In this document: positions 8,741-18,078 of the stretch, piece after piece
Position numbering within the stretch: position 1 is the first letter of the stretch
Layout: every line of letters begins with the position of its first letter
DNA from: Planctomycetota bacterium
GTDB lineage: Bacteria > Planctomycetota > UBA1135 > GCA-002686595
DNA: 64,000 bases
NCBI GenBank assembly: GCA_016220085.1
Contig: JACRIN010000010.1
Span: forward strand, 1 to 64,000
Reading direction: 5' to 3'
Program-made: the position numbers and the translations under genes
Notes under the pieces: generated by a model
Database searches by the model: none
Told to the model about the DNA's origin: nothing
Seen by the model: only the letters and a program-made list of their open reading frames with translations

Positions 8741-8890
8741 GTCCGGAGTCCTCCAGGCTGAGACCAGCGACCGACGATAGCGCCGCGCCACGTGGCGCGT
8801 CAGTCCGTTTCGCACGGCGACGGCGGGAAGACCTCCGAGCACCCGCACGCGCCCGACCGACAGCGTATGAACGGTGCGACTTCGTGCGGA

Positions 8891-9706
8891 TCAGTTCGGG
8901 CCGCTCTGGCGCAGCGACTTGACGCGCAGGCGCGTGAACGTGAGCTCCGTCGCGGGCGGCACGATGATCCCGATGCCGCCCTTGCGCGACTGGCTCCACT
9001 TCACCTGCTCCAACGTCTGCGGATCGCCCGCCGAGAGCCCGCCGGTCCACGAGCTGCCGATGAAACTCCACGTGCCACCGAAAGTCTCGCCCCGAGGGAG
9101 GAGGAACGAAGCGTCCTGGGAGTCCTCCAGAGTCGAGAACTTTAGGGACTCGACCGTGCCGTCGAAACGCAATCCGACGCGCGAGCAAAGCTCGAACTCG
9201 CCTTGGGCGAGCGTGAACTCGAAGTCGAGCACGAAGTCGCGCAGCTGTTCGCGGTCGCAGATCGAGACCACGCCGCATTGCTGCGTGCCGGAGTCCGGAC
9301 CGTGCAGCTTCAATACGCCGTCCTCGATACGCCACGCGAAGCCCTCGAGCGACGCCGCGTTCCAGTTCGGTGCCTGCTCGGGCCCGAGCAGGTCGATCCA
9401 GGGTCGCGAGGCGACGTACTCGGGCGTGAACACGAGCCTCGCGAGCTCGTCGGACCGCGTGATCGTCTCGCGGTACTCTCGTCGGCACTCGTCGATGCGC
9501 GACGCCGCCCCCGAGCGAACCGCCTCGTCGAGACGCTCGGCGCTCGCATCCTCCTCGCGAGTGATCCGCGCGAGCTCGAAGGCGAGTTCGATCCGCTCGG
9601 TTCGCTCGCTCGACTTCGGCGCAGGTGACGGAGCCTCCACTCGCTCGGCTTCCGTCGCCGTGCACGCGCCTAGCAAGCCGACGAGCATTGCGGATACGAG
9701 GCGCAT
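8891..9706 (-). CDS. DUF1080 (3-keto-disaccharide hydrolase)-like lipoprotein
   Basis: A 271-residue lipoprotein (lipobox VGLLGAC). After a charged helical linker to about residue 95 comes a concanavalin-like domain of the DUF1080 type: WIDLLGPEQAPNWNAASLEG, then WRIEDGVLKLHGP, DFVLDFEFTLAQGEFELCSR and GIGIIVPPATELTFTRLRVK. This family is greatly expanded in planctomycetes and includes 3-keto-disaccharide hydrolases; activity here is not shown. ATG 9706 is chosen over two adjacent upstream GTG codons because AAGGGA then lies at a normal distance. Confidence 0.72.
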   Translation of the reverse strand: MRLVSAMLVGLLGACTATEAERVEAPSPAPKSSERTERIELAFELARITREEDASAERLDEAVRSGAASRIDECRREYRETITRSDELARLVFTPEYVASRPWIDLLGPEQAPNWNAASLEGFAWRIEDGVLKLHGPDSGTQQCGVVSICDREQLRDFVLDFEFTLAQGEFELCSRVGLRFDGTVESLKFSTLEDSQDASFLLPRGETFGGTWSFIGSSWTGGLSAGDPQTLEQVKWSQSRKGGIGIIVPPATELTFTRLRVKSLRQSGPN

Positions 9707-9797
9707 CACCACCGGTCCCTTCGAGTCGACATCCGCCTGGAAGCTACCCGCGCCGGCGTTCGGCGGCGACCGGATTTCGCGTCGCGTCGGCCCGACC

Positions 9798-9825
9798 TTG
9801 CCGCTCGCGCTCGCGGGCCTACAGT
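9798..9825 (+). promoter_or_regulatory. Candidate sigma70-type promoter of mrp
   Basis: TTGCCG at 9798-9803 and TACAGT at 9820-9825 are separated by 16 bases and lie 57 bases before the GTG start of the Mrp gene, in the intergenic region shared with the divergent DUF1080-like gene. Confidence 0.5.
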
Positions 9826-9882
9826 AGTCGCCCCGATTCGTCCCCTACGCACCGCCCCACGCACAGTCCGGAGCGCCCCGCC

Positions 9883-11040
9883 GTGAGTCCGACCGCCGAA
9901 GTCAGCAAGGAATCCGTCCTCGAAGTCCTCAAGCAGGTCATCGACCCCGACTTGCATCAGGACATCGTGACGCTGGGCTTCGTCAAGAACGTCGCCGTGT
10001 GCGACGGCGTCGTGAAGACGACGATCAACCTGACGACTCCAGCGTGTCCGGTGAAGGATCAGCTCAAGGCGCAGGCCGAGCGTTTGATCCGCACGCTCCC
10101 CGGCGTGCGCGAGGTCAACGTCGAGATGACCGCCGAAGTGCGCGCGCAATCGGGGCCGCCGCGCGAGCTCGCGAAAGGCGTCAAGCACATCGTCGCGGTC
10201 TCGAGCGGCAAGGGCGGCGTCGGCAAGAGCACGGTCGCGGTCAACCTCGCGGTCGCGCTGCGCCAGACCGGCGCGCGCGTCGGCCTGCTCGACTGCGACG
10301 TCTACGGCCCGGACATCCCGATGATGATGGGTCTCTCGGGCGAGCCCGACCAAGTCGAGCGCAAGCTGATCCCGAAGGAACGCCACGGCGTGAAGACGAT
10401 GTCGATCGGGTACCTGCTGCCCGAGGACAAGCCGGTGGTCTGGCGCGGTCCGATGGTGCACAAGCTGATCGAGCAATTCCTCGGCGACGTGGTGTGGGGC
10501 GAGCTCGATTACTTGCTCGTCGACATGCCGCCGGGCACCGGAGACGCGCAGCTCTCGCTCGCGCAGATCGTGCCGCTGTCGGGCGCGGTGCTGGTGACGA
10601 CGCCGCAAGCGGTGTCGACCTTCGACGTGACCAAGGCGATCGCGATGTTCAAACAGGTCAACGTCGAGGTGCTCGGCCTGGTCGAGAACATGTCGGGCTT
10701 CGTCGTCGAAGGCCGCGTCGCGAGTGCGCCGAACTCGGTCGTCGAGCTCGAGACCGGCGTCGGCCCGCGCAACGTGCCGACCGACGCGCAAGGCCGCTTC
10801 TCGACCGTGATCGACGTCTTCGGCGCGGGCGGCGGCGAACGGCTCGCCCAACGCTTCGGCTTCCCGTTGCTCGGCCGCGTGCCGCTCAATCCGGTGGTGC
10901 GCGTCGGCGGCGACGCGGGCGATCCCGTGGTGATCTCGCAGCCGAACTCGCCAATCGCGCAGGCCTTCCGCGACATCGCGGGCCGCACCGCCCAGCGCGT
11001 CGCGATCAAGGCGCACCAGGCGTTGCCGATCCTGCAGTAG
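9883..11040 (+). CDS. mrp: Mrp/NBP35 (ApbC)-family P-loop ATPase lacking the CxxC motif
   Basis: A 385-residue protein starting at GTG 9883 behind GGAG. Residues 8-85 are a DUF59/MIP18-like domain with TPACPVKDQL. SGKGGVGKS at 108-116 is the deviant Walker A of Fe-S carrier ATPases, followed by LLDCDVYGPDIPMMMG and VDMPPGTGDAQLS. Canonical Mrp proteins carry a cluster-binding CxxC just after NMS(Y/x)F; here that site (residues 271-312) is a Cys-free insertion of about 40 residues containing GVGPRNVPTDAQGRFS. It is therefore an ATPase of the family that may not carry Fe-S clusters in the usual way. It converges with metF. Confidence 0.9.
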   Translation: MSPTAEVSKESVLEVLKQVIDPDLHQDIVTLGFVKNVAVCDGVVKTTINLTTPACPVKDQLKAQAERLIRTLPGVREVNVEMTAEVRAQSGPPRELAKGVKHIVAVSSGKGGVGKSTVAVNLAVALRQTGARVGLLDCDVYGPDIPMMMGLSGEPDQVERKLIPKERHGVKTMSIGYLLPEDKPVVWRGPMVHKLIEQFLGDVVWGELDYLLVDMPPGTGDAQLSLAQIVPLSGAVLVTTPQAVSTFDVTKAIAMFKQVNVEVLGLVENMSGFVVEGRVASAPNSVVELETGVGPRNVPTDAQGRFSTVIDVFGAGGGERLAQRFGFPLLGRVPLNPVVRVGGDAGDPVVISQPNSPIAQAFRDIAGRTAQRVAIKAHQALPILQ

Positions 11041-11095
11041 CGCGCCGAGTCCGGCTGCGCGTCAAACTCGGCCGCGCGCCAAACTCGGCCGCGCG

Positions 11096-11965
11096 TCAGA
11101 AGCGCTTGATCGCCGCGAGCACCGAGCGCGTCGCGTGGCTCTTGTTCAGCGTGTAGAAGTGGATGCCCGGCGCGCCCGCCTCGAGCAGGCCGCGGCATTG
11201 ACGGATCGCGTGCTCGATGCCGATCGCCATCACCGCCGCCGGATCGTCGGCTTCCTCGCGCAGGTTCTCGAGCAGTCCGTGCGGGATCGACGCGCCGCAC
11301 ATCTTGGTGAAGCGCTCGATCTGCGAGACGTTGGTGATCGGCATGATGCCGGGGACGATCGGGACGCGAACCCCGGCGTCGCGGGCGCGCTCGACGAACT
11401 GGAAGTAGTCGCGGTTGTCGAAGAAGAGCTGCGTGATCAGGAAGTCCGCGCCCTTCTTGACCTTGTGCACCGTCCACTCGAGGTCGGTGCGCTTGTCCGA
11501 CGACTCCGGGTGTCGCTCGGGATAGCACGCGCCGCCGACATCGACGTCGAACTGCGCTTTGACGAACTCGATCAGCTCGCTCGCGTACGCGAAGTGCTGC
11601 GGCGCGGGCTCGGTGCCGGGCGCCGCCTTCGGCAGATCGCCGCGCAGGCCGAGCACGTTCTCGATCCCCTTCTTGCGCAGGAGCCCGACCGTGTGCTCGA
11701 TCTCCGCCTGACTCGACCCGACGCACGTCAAGTGCGCCATCGAAGTGAGCGAGAGCTCCTTCTGCACGCGCGCGACGACGTCGAGCGTGCGCTCGCGCGT
11801 CGAGCCGCCGGCGCCGTACGTCACCGAGATGAAGTCGGGCGCCATCGCCTTCTTCAAGCTCGCGACCGTGCGCATCAACTGATGCGCGCCTTCGTCGGTC
11901 TTCGGGGGGAAGAACTCGAAGCTGAATACCGGCCGGCCGCGGCCGAACTTGTTTCCGATTCTCAT
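11096..11965 (-). CDS. metF: 5,10-methylenetetrahydrofolate reductase
   Basis: A 289-residue TIM-barrel flavoenzyme that reduces methylene-THF to methyl-THF for methionine synthesis. Hallmarks are FSFEFFPPKTDEG at the N-terminus (catalytic Glu), FISVTYGAGGSTRERT, AHLTCVGSS, NVLGLRGDLP, GGACYPERHPES, FLITQLFFDN and PIVPGIMPI. The length is standard. Its ATG overlaps the thioesterase stop (ATGA), placing it last in a creatininase/thioesterase/metF operon. Between its stop and the convergent mrp stop lies a 55-base spacer with two copies of AAACTCGGCCGCGCG. Confidence 0.96.
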   Translation of the reverse strand: MRIGNKFGRGRPVFSFEFFPPKTDEGAHQLMRTVASLKKAMAPDFISVTYGAGGSTRERTLDVVARVQKELSLTSMAHLTCVGSSQAEIEHTVGLLRKKGIENVLGLRGDLPKAAPGTEPAPQHFAYASELIEFVKAQFDVDVGGACYPERHPESSDKRTDLEWTVHKVKKGADFLITQLFFDNRDYFQFVERARDAGVRVPIVPGIMPITNVSQIERFTKMCGASIPHGLLENLREEADDPAAVMAIGIEHAIRQCRGLLEAGAPGIHFYTLNKSHATRSVLAAIKRF

Positions 11966-12396
11966 GGGTGCTCCAAGATCTCCTCGAACTTGGCCCGGTA
12001 TTCGTCCGGAATCGGACGGCTCTTGAGCGGTTTCAGGTCGACGCACACGGTGGTCATGCGCGCGTCGACGGCGATCTCGTCGTCGACGGTGTAGACGTAG
12101 TGGAGCTTCAGCGAGCTGGTGCCGATCGAGAGACACGTCACGCGCACCACCGGGCGATCCCCGAAGTGCAGCGGCCGTTTGAAGTCGACCTCGGAATGCA
12201 CCAGCGGGAACCCGATCTGGCGCTCGAGCAACAGGTGGTCGTAGCGGACGCCGACGTGCTCGTGCCAGAGCTCCTCGAACGCCTCGTGGATGTAGTCGTA
12301 GATCTTCGGGAAGTACGCGATCCCGGCGGGATCGACGTGACCGAAGCGCACGCGAAGCTGCGTGACGAACGCCTTCACGCGTCGAGGTCGGGCCAT
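11962..12396 (-). CDS. Hotdog-fold acyl-CoA thioesterase, 4-hydroxybenzoyl-CoA/YbgC type
   Basis: A 144-residue single hotdog domain. RVRFGHVDPAGIAYFPKIYDY contains the Asp and Gly of the 4HBT/YbgC active site (usual form D-x-x-G-x-x-Y/F), and the remaining strands (LVHSEVDFKRPLHFGD, MTTVCVDLKPLK) fit. Two starts are possible: ATG 12396, used here, overlaps the creatininase gene by 22 bases; GTG 12378 makes a four-base GTGA overlap. The substrate is unknown. Confidence 0.85.
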   Translation of the reverse strand: MARPRRVKAFVTQLRVRFGHVDPAGIAYFPKIYDYIHEAFEELWHEHVGVRYDHLLLERQIGFPLVHSEVDFKRPLHFGDRPVVRVTCLSIGTSSLKLHYVYTVDDEIAVDARMTTVCVDLKPLKSRPIPDEYRAKFEEILEHP

Positions 12397-13139
12397 GTCT
12401 CTCGAATCGACTCGACGAGGACGTCGGCGAGCGTGTCGACGATTTGCTCGCCTTCCGCGGCGCTCGCGGCGGCGGGATCGCCGCAGTACGCGTCGGTCGC
12501 GCCGGCGTCGAGGAAGCTGTCGACGCCGCTCTGCATCTTCGCGAGCAGATCGATGCGCACGGGCGCGAGCTCGCGACGCGCCGCGTCCTTCACCGACGCC
12601 GGATCGGCGGCGAGCACGATACTCGACTCGTACCGCCCGGCGTGGCAATCGCCGCTCTTGAACTCGTCGCCGAGACGCTCGGCGAAGCGCCGGCGCGTGA
12701 CGTCGGGGAAGAGCACCCGCGCCTTGACCTCCGCGACGACCGCGTGATCGCCGGCGACTCCGCGCAGCACCTTGACGTGCGCGGGTTCGAGGTGCGCGTT
12801 CGAGAAGACGATGCGCCGCACGCCATTCTGCTCGAGCGCGCTGACGATGTCCTCGAGCAACGCCCACAACGTCCCCGGCCGCAACGTGACGCGCCCCGCG
12901 AAGCCGTCGGTGTACATCGTCAGTCCGTAGTGGAGCGGCGGCGCGAGCACGCAACGGACGCCGCGCGCTTCGAGCTTCTCCGCCGCGCGCTTCGTCTGCG
13001 CGAGCGCGATCGTGACGTCGGTGTCGAGCGGCAAGTGCGGACCGTGCGGCTCGGTGCAGCCGACGGGCAGGAAGACGACGGTGCGCGCGTCGAGCGCGGC
13101 CTTGGCTTCGAGCCAGGTGAGCTTCGCGAGTTCGAGCAT
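12375..13139 (-). CDS. Creatininase-family metal-dependent amidohydrolase
   Basis: A 254-residue protein. VVFLPVGCTEPHGPHLPLDTD carries the Glu, His and Asp metal ligands of the creatininase/MftE/ArfB family, and SGDCHAGRYESSIVL carries the HAG..E.S motif. The members hydrolyse creatinine, formamides or act in mycofactocin peptide processing (family knowledge), so the substrate cannot be assigned here. It is first in the operon with the thioesterase and metF. A -10-like TAAGCT lies 10 bases before the ATG with no Shine-Dalgarno sequence between them. Confidence 0.88.
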   Translation of the reverse strand: MLELAKLTWLEAKAALDARTVVFLPVGCTEPHGPHLPLDTDVTIALAQTKRAAEKLEARGVRCVLAPPLHYGLTMYTDGFAGRVTLRPGTLWALLEDIVSALEQNGVRRIVFSNAHLEPAHVKVLRGVAGDHAVVAEVKARVLFPDVTRRRFAERLGDEFKSGDCHAGRYESSIVLAADPASVKDAARRELAPVRIDLLAKMQSGVDSFLDAGATDAYCGDPAAASAAEGEQIVDTLADVLVESIRETWPDLDA

Positions 13140-13149
13140 CGGGGCGGAG

Positions 13150-13155
13150 AGCTTA
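13150..13155 (-). promoter_or_regulatory. -10-like TAAGCT close to creatininase start
   Basis: On the minus strand TAAGCT ends 10 bases before ATG 13139. The intervening bases are CT-rich without AGGAG, which fits a leaderless or nearly leaderless transcript. No clear -35 is seen. Confidence 0.4.
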
Positions 13156-13346
13156 GCAGCCGGCCGCGACGGGCGGAGCGGTTCGGGCGCAGCGCGCGCC
13201 GCGCTGCCTCGGGGTTCCACCGCTCGGAGCGAGAGAGCGAGTCGATTCGAAGCATCCACGGTCGGACTTCGCGTCCGCCGGGCACGGCGTCGCTCGAAGG
13301 CGAGCGCCCTCGCGCGCGACCGCCCGCCCGATCCCGCGACACTCGC

Positions 13347-14285
13347 TCAACGCGCACCGAGCAACGCGACGCACCACGCCCCGGCGATCGCCGCGAGCGC
13401 GAGCCCGCCGAGCAGCGCCTGCACCCGCGAGCTCTCCTGCACGCCGCGCGGCCCCGCTCCGAGGCACCACCCGACAACGCAGCCCGTGACGAACCCCGCG
13501 GCGTGCCCGAGCACGTCGATCCGCGCGACCTCGCGCGCCATCCAATCGGGCGATTCCTGGGGATCGCTGATGCCGAGGTAGCCGAGCAGCACGAGGCCGG
13601 CGAGCACCGGCGCCCAGCGCTTCCACGCGACGCCGCGATACACGCGCCGCAACCGCCATTGATGCGCGACCTGCACCCCGAGCGCCGCGAACACGCCGGT
13701 CGACGCGCCGATGCTCGCGAAGTCGCCGCGCACCAGCGCTTCGAGCGCGAACCCGAGCGAGCCCGCGAGCACGATCGCCGCCCACCCGAGCCCCGCGCCG
13801 AGCGTCTGCGTCACCACCCACGCGAAGAAGCTGCCGAACACGAGGTTGCCGAGCAGGTGCGATAGCCCCGAGTGCAACGTCAACGCGGTGATCGCTCTCC
13901 ACCACTCGCCGTCGCGCATCGCCGGGCCGTCGGCGGCGCCGAGCCGGTACCAATCGAAGCCGAACGCCCCGCGCGACGACGCGACGTGCATCACGACGAG
14001 CACCGCGACGAACACGCCGACCGAGGTGACCCAATCGCTCTTGCGGAAGACCTCTTCGTAGCGCGGCGGCCAACCGCGATTCTCCTGGTCGTAGCGCTGC
14101 ACCTCGTCGCGGGCGCGCGCGAAGTCGTCTTCGAGCACCAGGATCGCCCACGTCGACGGCCCTTCTTGGCGGACCGCGTACTCGATCGACATCGCTTTGA
14201 GCACGAGCGCGAGCTCGTGGATCTTGCTCTGCGAGCTCGCGCGCAACAGCACGACCTCGCCGGAACCGTGCTGGATGTCGTTCAT
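13347..14285 (-). CDS. Rhomboid-family intramembrane serine protease
   Basis: A 312-residue protein with an N-terminal cytosolic domain of about 85 residues (DUF-like, LRASSQSKIHELALVLKAM) followed by six or seven membrane helices. ALTLHSGLSHLLGNLVF is the conserved H..H..N block of TM2. GASTGVFAALG carries the catalytic Ser, and IDVLGHAAGFVTG carries the catalytic His. It therefore keeps the Ser-His dyad, unlike the rhomboid-like protein near 57 kb. It is divergent from the SnoaL-like gene. Confidence 0.92.
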   Translation of the reverse strand: MNDIQHGSGEVVLLRASSQSKIHELALVLKAMSIEYAVRQEGPSTWAILVLEDDFARARDEVQRYDQENRGWPPRYEEVFRKSDWVTSVGVFVAVLVVMHVASSRGAFGFDWYRLGAADGPAMRDGEWWRAITALTLHSGLSHLLGNLVFGSFFAWVVTQTLGAGLGWAAIVLAGSLGFALEALVRGDFASIGASTGVFAALGVQVAHQWRLRRVYRGVAWKRWAPVLAGLVLLGYLGISDPQESPDWMAREVARIDVLGHAAGFVTGCVVGWCLGAGPRGVQESSRVQALLGGLALAAIAGAWCVALLGAR

Positions 14286-14401
14286 GTGCCGGGGACGAAA
14301 GCGAGCGCGCTCTCTAGATCGATTCGAAGCCTTTCCAAGCGCTCCGCAACCCGTTTCGAGCCTATCGCGCGCCGACCCAACACGCATGCGACGCGACTGG
14401 A

Positions 14402-14407
14402 TACTCT
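14402..14407 (+). promoter_or_regulatory. -10-like TACTCT close to SnoaL-like start
   Basis: TACTCT ends 8 bases before ATG 14416, with only TTTCCGCC between and no Shine-Dalgarno sequence, as expected for a leaderless transcript. Confidence 0.4.
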
Positions 14408-14415
14408 TTCCGCCC

Positions 14416-14844
14416 ATGTCCGCCTCCGACTACGACGCCCAGAAGGACGTCGCCCGCGCCAATCGCGACTTCTACCGCTCGTTCGAGCGCCTCGACCTCG
14501 CCGCGATGCGCGCCGTGTGGCTCGACGACGAGCGCATCCAGTGCATCCACCCCGGCGCGGAAGCGCTGATCGGCCCCGCGCGCGTGCACGCCGCGTGGGA
14601 GACGATCTTTCGGAGCACGACGTGGATCCGGTTCGAGCTCGCGGATGTCGCGGTGCAGGTCTTCGGCGAGCTCGCGTGGGTGACCGTGCTCGAGCGCATC
14701 CACTCGAAGGCCGACGACCAGTCGCCGGAGACGCTGGTCGCCGAAGCGCTCGCGACCAATCTGTTCGCGCGCAAGGACGGAGCGTGGAAGCTGCTGCTCC
14801 ACCACGCCTCGCCGCTCGCCCGCCGGATCCTGCGCGAGCCGTAG
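14416..14844 (+). CDS. SnoaL/NTF2-like domain protein
   Basis: A 142-residue single-domain protein of the nuclear-transport-factor-2-like fold. ANRDFYRSFERLDLAAMRAVW, RIQCIHPGAEALIGPARVHA and AWKLLLHHAS follow the pattern of SnoaL_3-type proteins. Such proteins bind or isomerise small molecules, but no specific function can be given. It has no Shine-Dalgarno sequence and starts 8 bases after a TACTCT hexamer. Confidence 0.8.
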   Translation: MSASDYDAQKDVARANRDFYRSFERLDLAAMRAVWLDDERIQCIHPGAEALIGPARVHAAWETIFRSTTWIRFELADVAVQVFGELAWVTVLERIHSKADDQSPETLVAEALATNLFARKDGAWKLLLHHASPLARRILREP

Positions 14845-15177
14845 TCGCTGCGTCGCGCGGGAGCGGAGCGCTTCTTCCGCTCGCTCGGCACCCGCCGAGA
14901 CGAACGCGCGCGCCGGGGAACTTGGCGCAGCTCGCGAGCCGGCGAGTCGGGTCGGCGCCTCGCGAACCGGCGCCGCGCAAATGTTCCCCGCGCGAACGCA
15001 GGTCGCCTCGGCGGAACGGAGAGACGCGCGCGCCGGCATGGATTCCCGGCCTGACCATCGCTTGGTCACACTCCGGACCGACGCGCGCTCGACGGAAGCT
15101 AGACCGCTCGCGCGACCACGCGCAGTCGGAATTTCTTCGTAGTTCGCGCCCGCCGCGCGCGCAGTGCGTTGCGCGAG
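14845..15177. other. Intergenic region, no gene seen
   Basis: This 333-base gap separates the SnoaL-like stop from the stop of the first beta-propeller gene (convergent). The only structure I see is a pair of 8-base inverted arms, CGGGGAAC at 14914-14921 and GTTCCCCG at 14983-14990, enclosing a GC-rich stretch with GCCGGCG words. It could act as a bidirectional terminator, but no T-run is present. Confidence 0.5.
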
Positions 15178-18078
15178 CTACTCCGCGGCGACGAAGCGCG
15201 CTCGCGCCACCCGGCTCCCGAGGCCCGCGCGATCGAAGACGACGACACGCAGCTCGTGCGTGCCGGCACCGAGCGCACGGGGGATCCGCAGGGTGACGCG
15301 CAACGGCGCCGCGCCGGCACCCGAGGCGTTCGCCAAGACCGCGTCGCGCGCGAGCGCGTGGGTCGCGAGCTCGTCGATCGGCACGCCGTCGAGCTCGGCC
15401 TCGCTGGCAGCGATGCCGCGCGGAGCGACGGTCTCGAGCTCGACCTCGATCGTCGTCGCGTCCGAGGCGATCGTGCGGATCGGTTCGCCGACGACCCGCA
15501 CGGTCGGAGCGAGCCCGAGTTCCGCCGGGCGCACCGTGACGCCGGCCGCCGCGGCGCGCACGAGCTTGGGATCGAGCAGCTCGCTCGCGCACGACGCGAA
15601 CGGATACGTCTCGTCGCCGCGCACGACGACCACCCACCGCAACGCGTCTTCCGTGCCCGCGCAGTGCAGTGACTCCGTCTGCACGATCCAACCGTCCTTC
15701 TCGAACGGGATGTACGTGTACCGCGCGTCGAGCCGCTCCCCGAACACGCGCAACGCGTGCTCGATCGTCCCGACCACCCACCGGTCATCGCGCGTGCCGT
15801 CGACGAAGTCGAGCCCGCGCCCCGCGACCTTCAAGAGCGGTGCACCCGTCAGCGCGTCGAGCACGGGCTGATCGCCCGCGACCATGCCGTGGACGTAGAG
15901 CCGCTTCCCCGAGGCGCTCGGCCGCGCGTACATCGTACCCGCGTTGCCGCCGCTGGTGTCGTAGAGCATCGTCTCGACGCCGCTCTCGAGATCGAGCCGC
16001 CGCGCCGTACCGTAGTCGCCGGTCGTGAAGACGAGCGACTTGCCGTCGGCCTCGAACTCGATCGCGCGGACGTCCAGAACCTCGTCGGTGAAGGCATCCA
16101 TCGTGGAGTGGCGTCGCACGATCGCGCCATCCTCGATGCGCCAGACGAGGATCCCGAGTTCGGTCGCGCCGCACGCGAGCAGGCTGCCGTCGACGCTGAT
16201 CGCGAGCGACAGGACTCGACCCGTGGTCTCGAACCTCTGCGGCAAGCGCTCGCCGGTCTCGAGGTCGAACAGCGCGACCGACCCATCGGCCTGCATCGCC
16301 GCGACCCGGCGGGTCGCGTCGTGGATCACTTGCACGGTATTCCAGCCGGCCGGCCCGAGCTTCGTCAGCTCCGCACCGCTCTCGCCGTCGACGAGCACCG
16401 CGTCGCCGCCTGAAGCCCTCACGACGACGCGTCGGCCGTCTGCGCTGGGAATCGCGTCCGTCCAGTACGTGCGGAGCGAGCGCTCGAAGAGCTTCAGCGG
16501 CGCGCCACTCTTTCCATCGAGCCAGCCAAACGTCCCGTCTCGCCACGTGACGAGCACGCGCGAACCGTCGGTCACGAACCGACACGTGTCGATCTGCAAG
16601 TCGCGCGGCCGGACGTTGGCCAGCGCACGCCCACTCTGGAGCTCCACGATTTGCACCGTGCCATCGGAACAGCCGATCAGCGCGCGTGTGCCGTCCGGCG
16701 CCAATGCGGTGCACTCGATGCCACGGGAGCGCGATCCGAGCGTTTGCAGCTTGCGACCACTCTGCGAATCGAAGATCTCGAACTCGTTGTCGGTGGAGAT
16801 CGCCACTTGGTCGCCGGTGGAATCGAACGTGGCTGCATTGACCCACCGCGTTCCGAGATGCGCGTCCAGCGACCAGATGCGTCGCATGGCGAGCGCGTCG
16901 TAGAGCTCGAAACGCTCGTTCCAGGCCCAGATCGCAAGGAACCGCCCATCGGGGCTCGGCTCTTCGCGACGAGACTCCTGCGCGAGCTCCGACTGCAACG
17001 CAGCGATCATCGAACCGCTGTCGACGTCCCAAGACGTGAGTCCGCTCCCGCACTCGCTCGTCACGATTCGAGGCCGGGCTGGGTCGGCGATCGCGAGTTG
17101 AAACGCCTCCGTGCGCGGAATGAGCGTGCGCAACGGCTGCCCGTCGCGCGCATCGAAGAGGTGCAACTCCCGTCGCGCCGCGTTCATCCACCACCCGAAG
17201 CGATCGTTGCCCCCGAAGCCAGCGCTCTCCACCGGCGCTCCAGCGTCGCCGAACTCGAAGACGACGCGACCAGACTCGGTGTCGATCAAGGAACCAAGCG
17301 TCGCAGGCCCCGGGACTCGCGCGAAGCGAAGCTCGCGGTCTCCCGTCGCGCTGCGCCATCGGCAAACCCGACCGAGCCCTCCGGGAAAGGCCGCTTCGAT
17401 GGTCGCCGCCTCGCTCTCCGGGGCACGGCTGCCATCGAACGCGTTCCAGTAGGACTTCGGACCTTGGTGACGAGCGACGACGAACCACGAACCTTGAACC
17501 GAGAAGTCCATGCCCAGAATCGGCCGTGCAGCGCCGTGGGCGATGAGCTCGTTCGATCGTGCGTCGCACAGTGTGAAGCCGTCGTATTCGCAGGACACGA
17601 ACCGCGAGTGATCGGCGGAGAGCCGCGCTTGCCACGCCGGCATCGTCCACTTGAGCAGGGCTCCGACCGGAGACGGATCGGGCTGCGCTCGCATGCGCGC
17701 GAGCTGCGTCGCGAAGCGTGGCTCAGGTCGCAGCGGAGCGAGTTTGGGGTCCCACTCGGCGACCGCGACGTCGCGCCATCCGCGATCGACCGCCTGCTCC
17801 AGCCACCTGAACCCCTGCTCGACATCGCCGGCGCGCGCAGCAATGCAGGCGAGCGCGTAGGCGCTGTTCGCGTGTTCGGGGAAGCGCGCGAGGTTGGCGG
17901 TGAAGAGCTCGCGTGCGCGCTCGAGGTCACCGGCGTCGAGCGCCTCGTACGCGGCGAGCGTGCGCTCCAGGAAACGCGGCGGTACCTCCGGCGAGGCTTG
18001 GGGGAGCAACGTGAGCGCGAGCACGCCGACGATCGTCATGCCGGATCTTGCCGCCGCGCCGCGAAACGCAACACGCAT
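15178..18078 (-). CDS. Large exported TPR + WD40-like beta-propeller protein (paralogue A)
   Basis: A 966-residue protein. The N-terminus (VGVLALTLLPQAS) is a signal peptide; ATG 18078 supplies the basic n-region, with ATG 18039 as an alternative. Residues ~45-110 hold TPR-like helices (FLERTLAAYEALDAGDLERA, NSAYALACIAARAG). The rest, to about 850, is WD40/PQQ-like blades, for example ALAPDGTRALIGCSDGTVQI, CRFVTDGSRVLVTWRDGTF and LAISVDGSLLACGATELGI. The last ~130 residues form beta-sandwich-like strands. It is about 280 residues longer than its tandem paralogue, mainly through an extra propeller in the middle. The role is unknown; binding or surveillance of a protein or peptide outside the cytoplasm is plausible. 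Confidence 0.8.
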   Translation of the reverse strand: MRVAFRGAAARSGMTIVGVLALTLLPQASPEVPPRFLERTLAAYEALDAGDLERARELFTANLARFPEHANSAYALACIAARAGDVEQGFRWLEQAVDRGWRDVAVAEWDPKLAPLRPEPRFATQLARMRAQPDPSPVGALLKWTMPAWQARLSADHSRFVSCEYDGFTLCDARSNELIAHGAARPILGMDFSVQGSWFVVARHQGPKSYWNAFDGSRAPESEAATIEAAFPGGLGRVCRWRSATGDRELRFARVPGPATLGSLIDTESGRVVFEFGDAGAPVESAGFGGNDRFGWWMNAARRELHLFDARDGQPLRTLIPRTEAFQLAIADPARPRIVTSECGSGLTSWDVDSGSMIAALQSELAQESRREEPSPDGRFLAIWAWNERFELYDALAMRRIWSLDAHLGTRWVNAATFDSTGDQVAISTDNEFEIFDSQSGRKLQTLGSRSRGIECTALAPDGTRALIGCSDGTVQIVELQSGRALANVRPRDLQIDTCRFVTDGSRVLVTWRDGTFGWLDGKSGAPLKLFERSLRTYWTDAIPSADGRRVVVRASGGDAVLVDGESGAELTKLGPAGWNTVQVIHDATRRVAAMQADGSVALFDLETGERLPQRFETTGRVLSLAISVDGSLLACGATELGILVWRIEDGAIVRRHSTMDAFTDEVLDVRAIEFEADGKSLVFTTGDYGTARRLDLESGVETMLYDTSGGNAGTMYARPSASGKRLYVHGMVAGDQPVLDALTGAPLLKVAGRGLDFVDGTRDDRWVVGTIEHALRVFGERLDARYTYIPFEKDGWIVQTESLHCAGTEDALRWVVVVRGDETYPFASCASELLDPKLVRAAAAGVTVRPAELGLAPTVRVVGEPIRTIASDATTIEVELETVAPRGIAASEAELDGVPIDELATHALARDAVLANASGAGAAPLRVTLRIPRALGAGTHELRVVVFDRAGLGSRVARARFVAAE

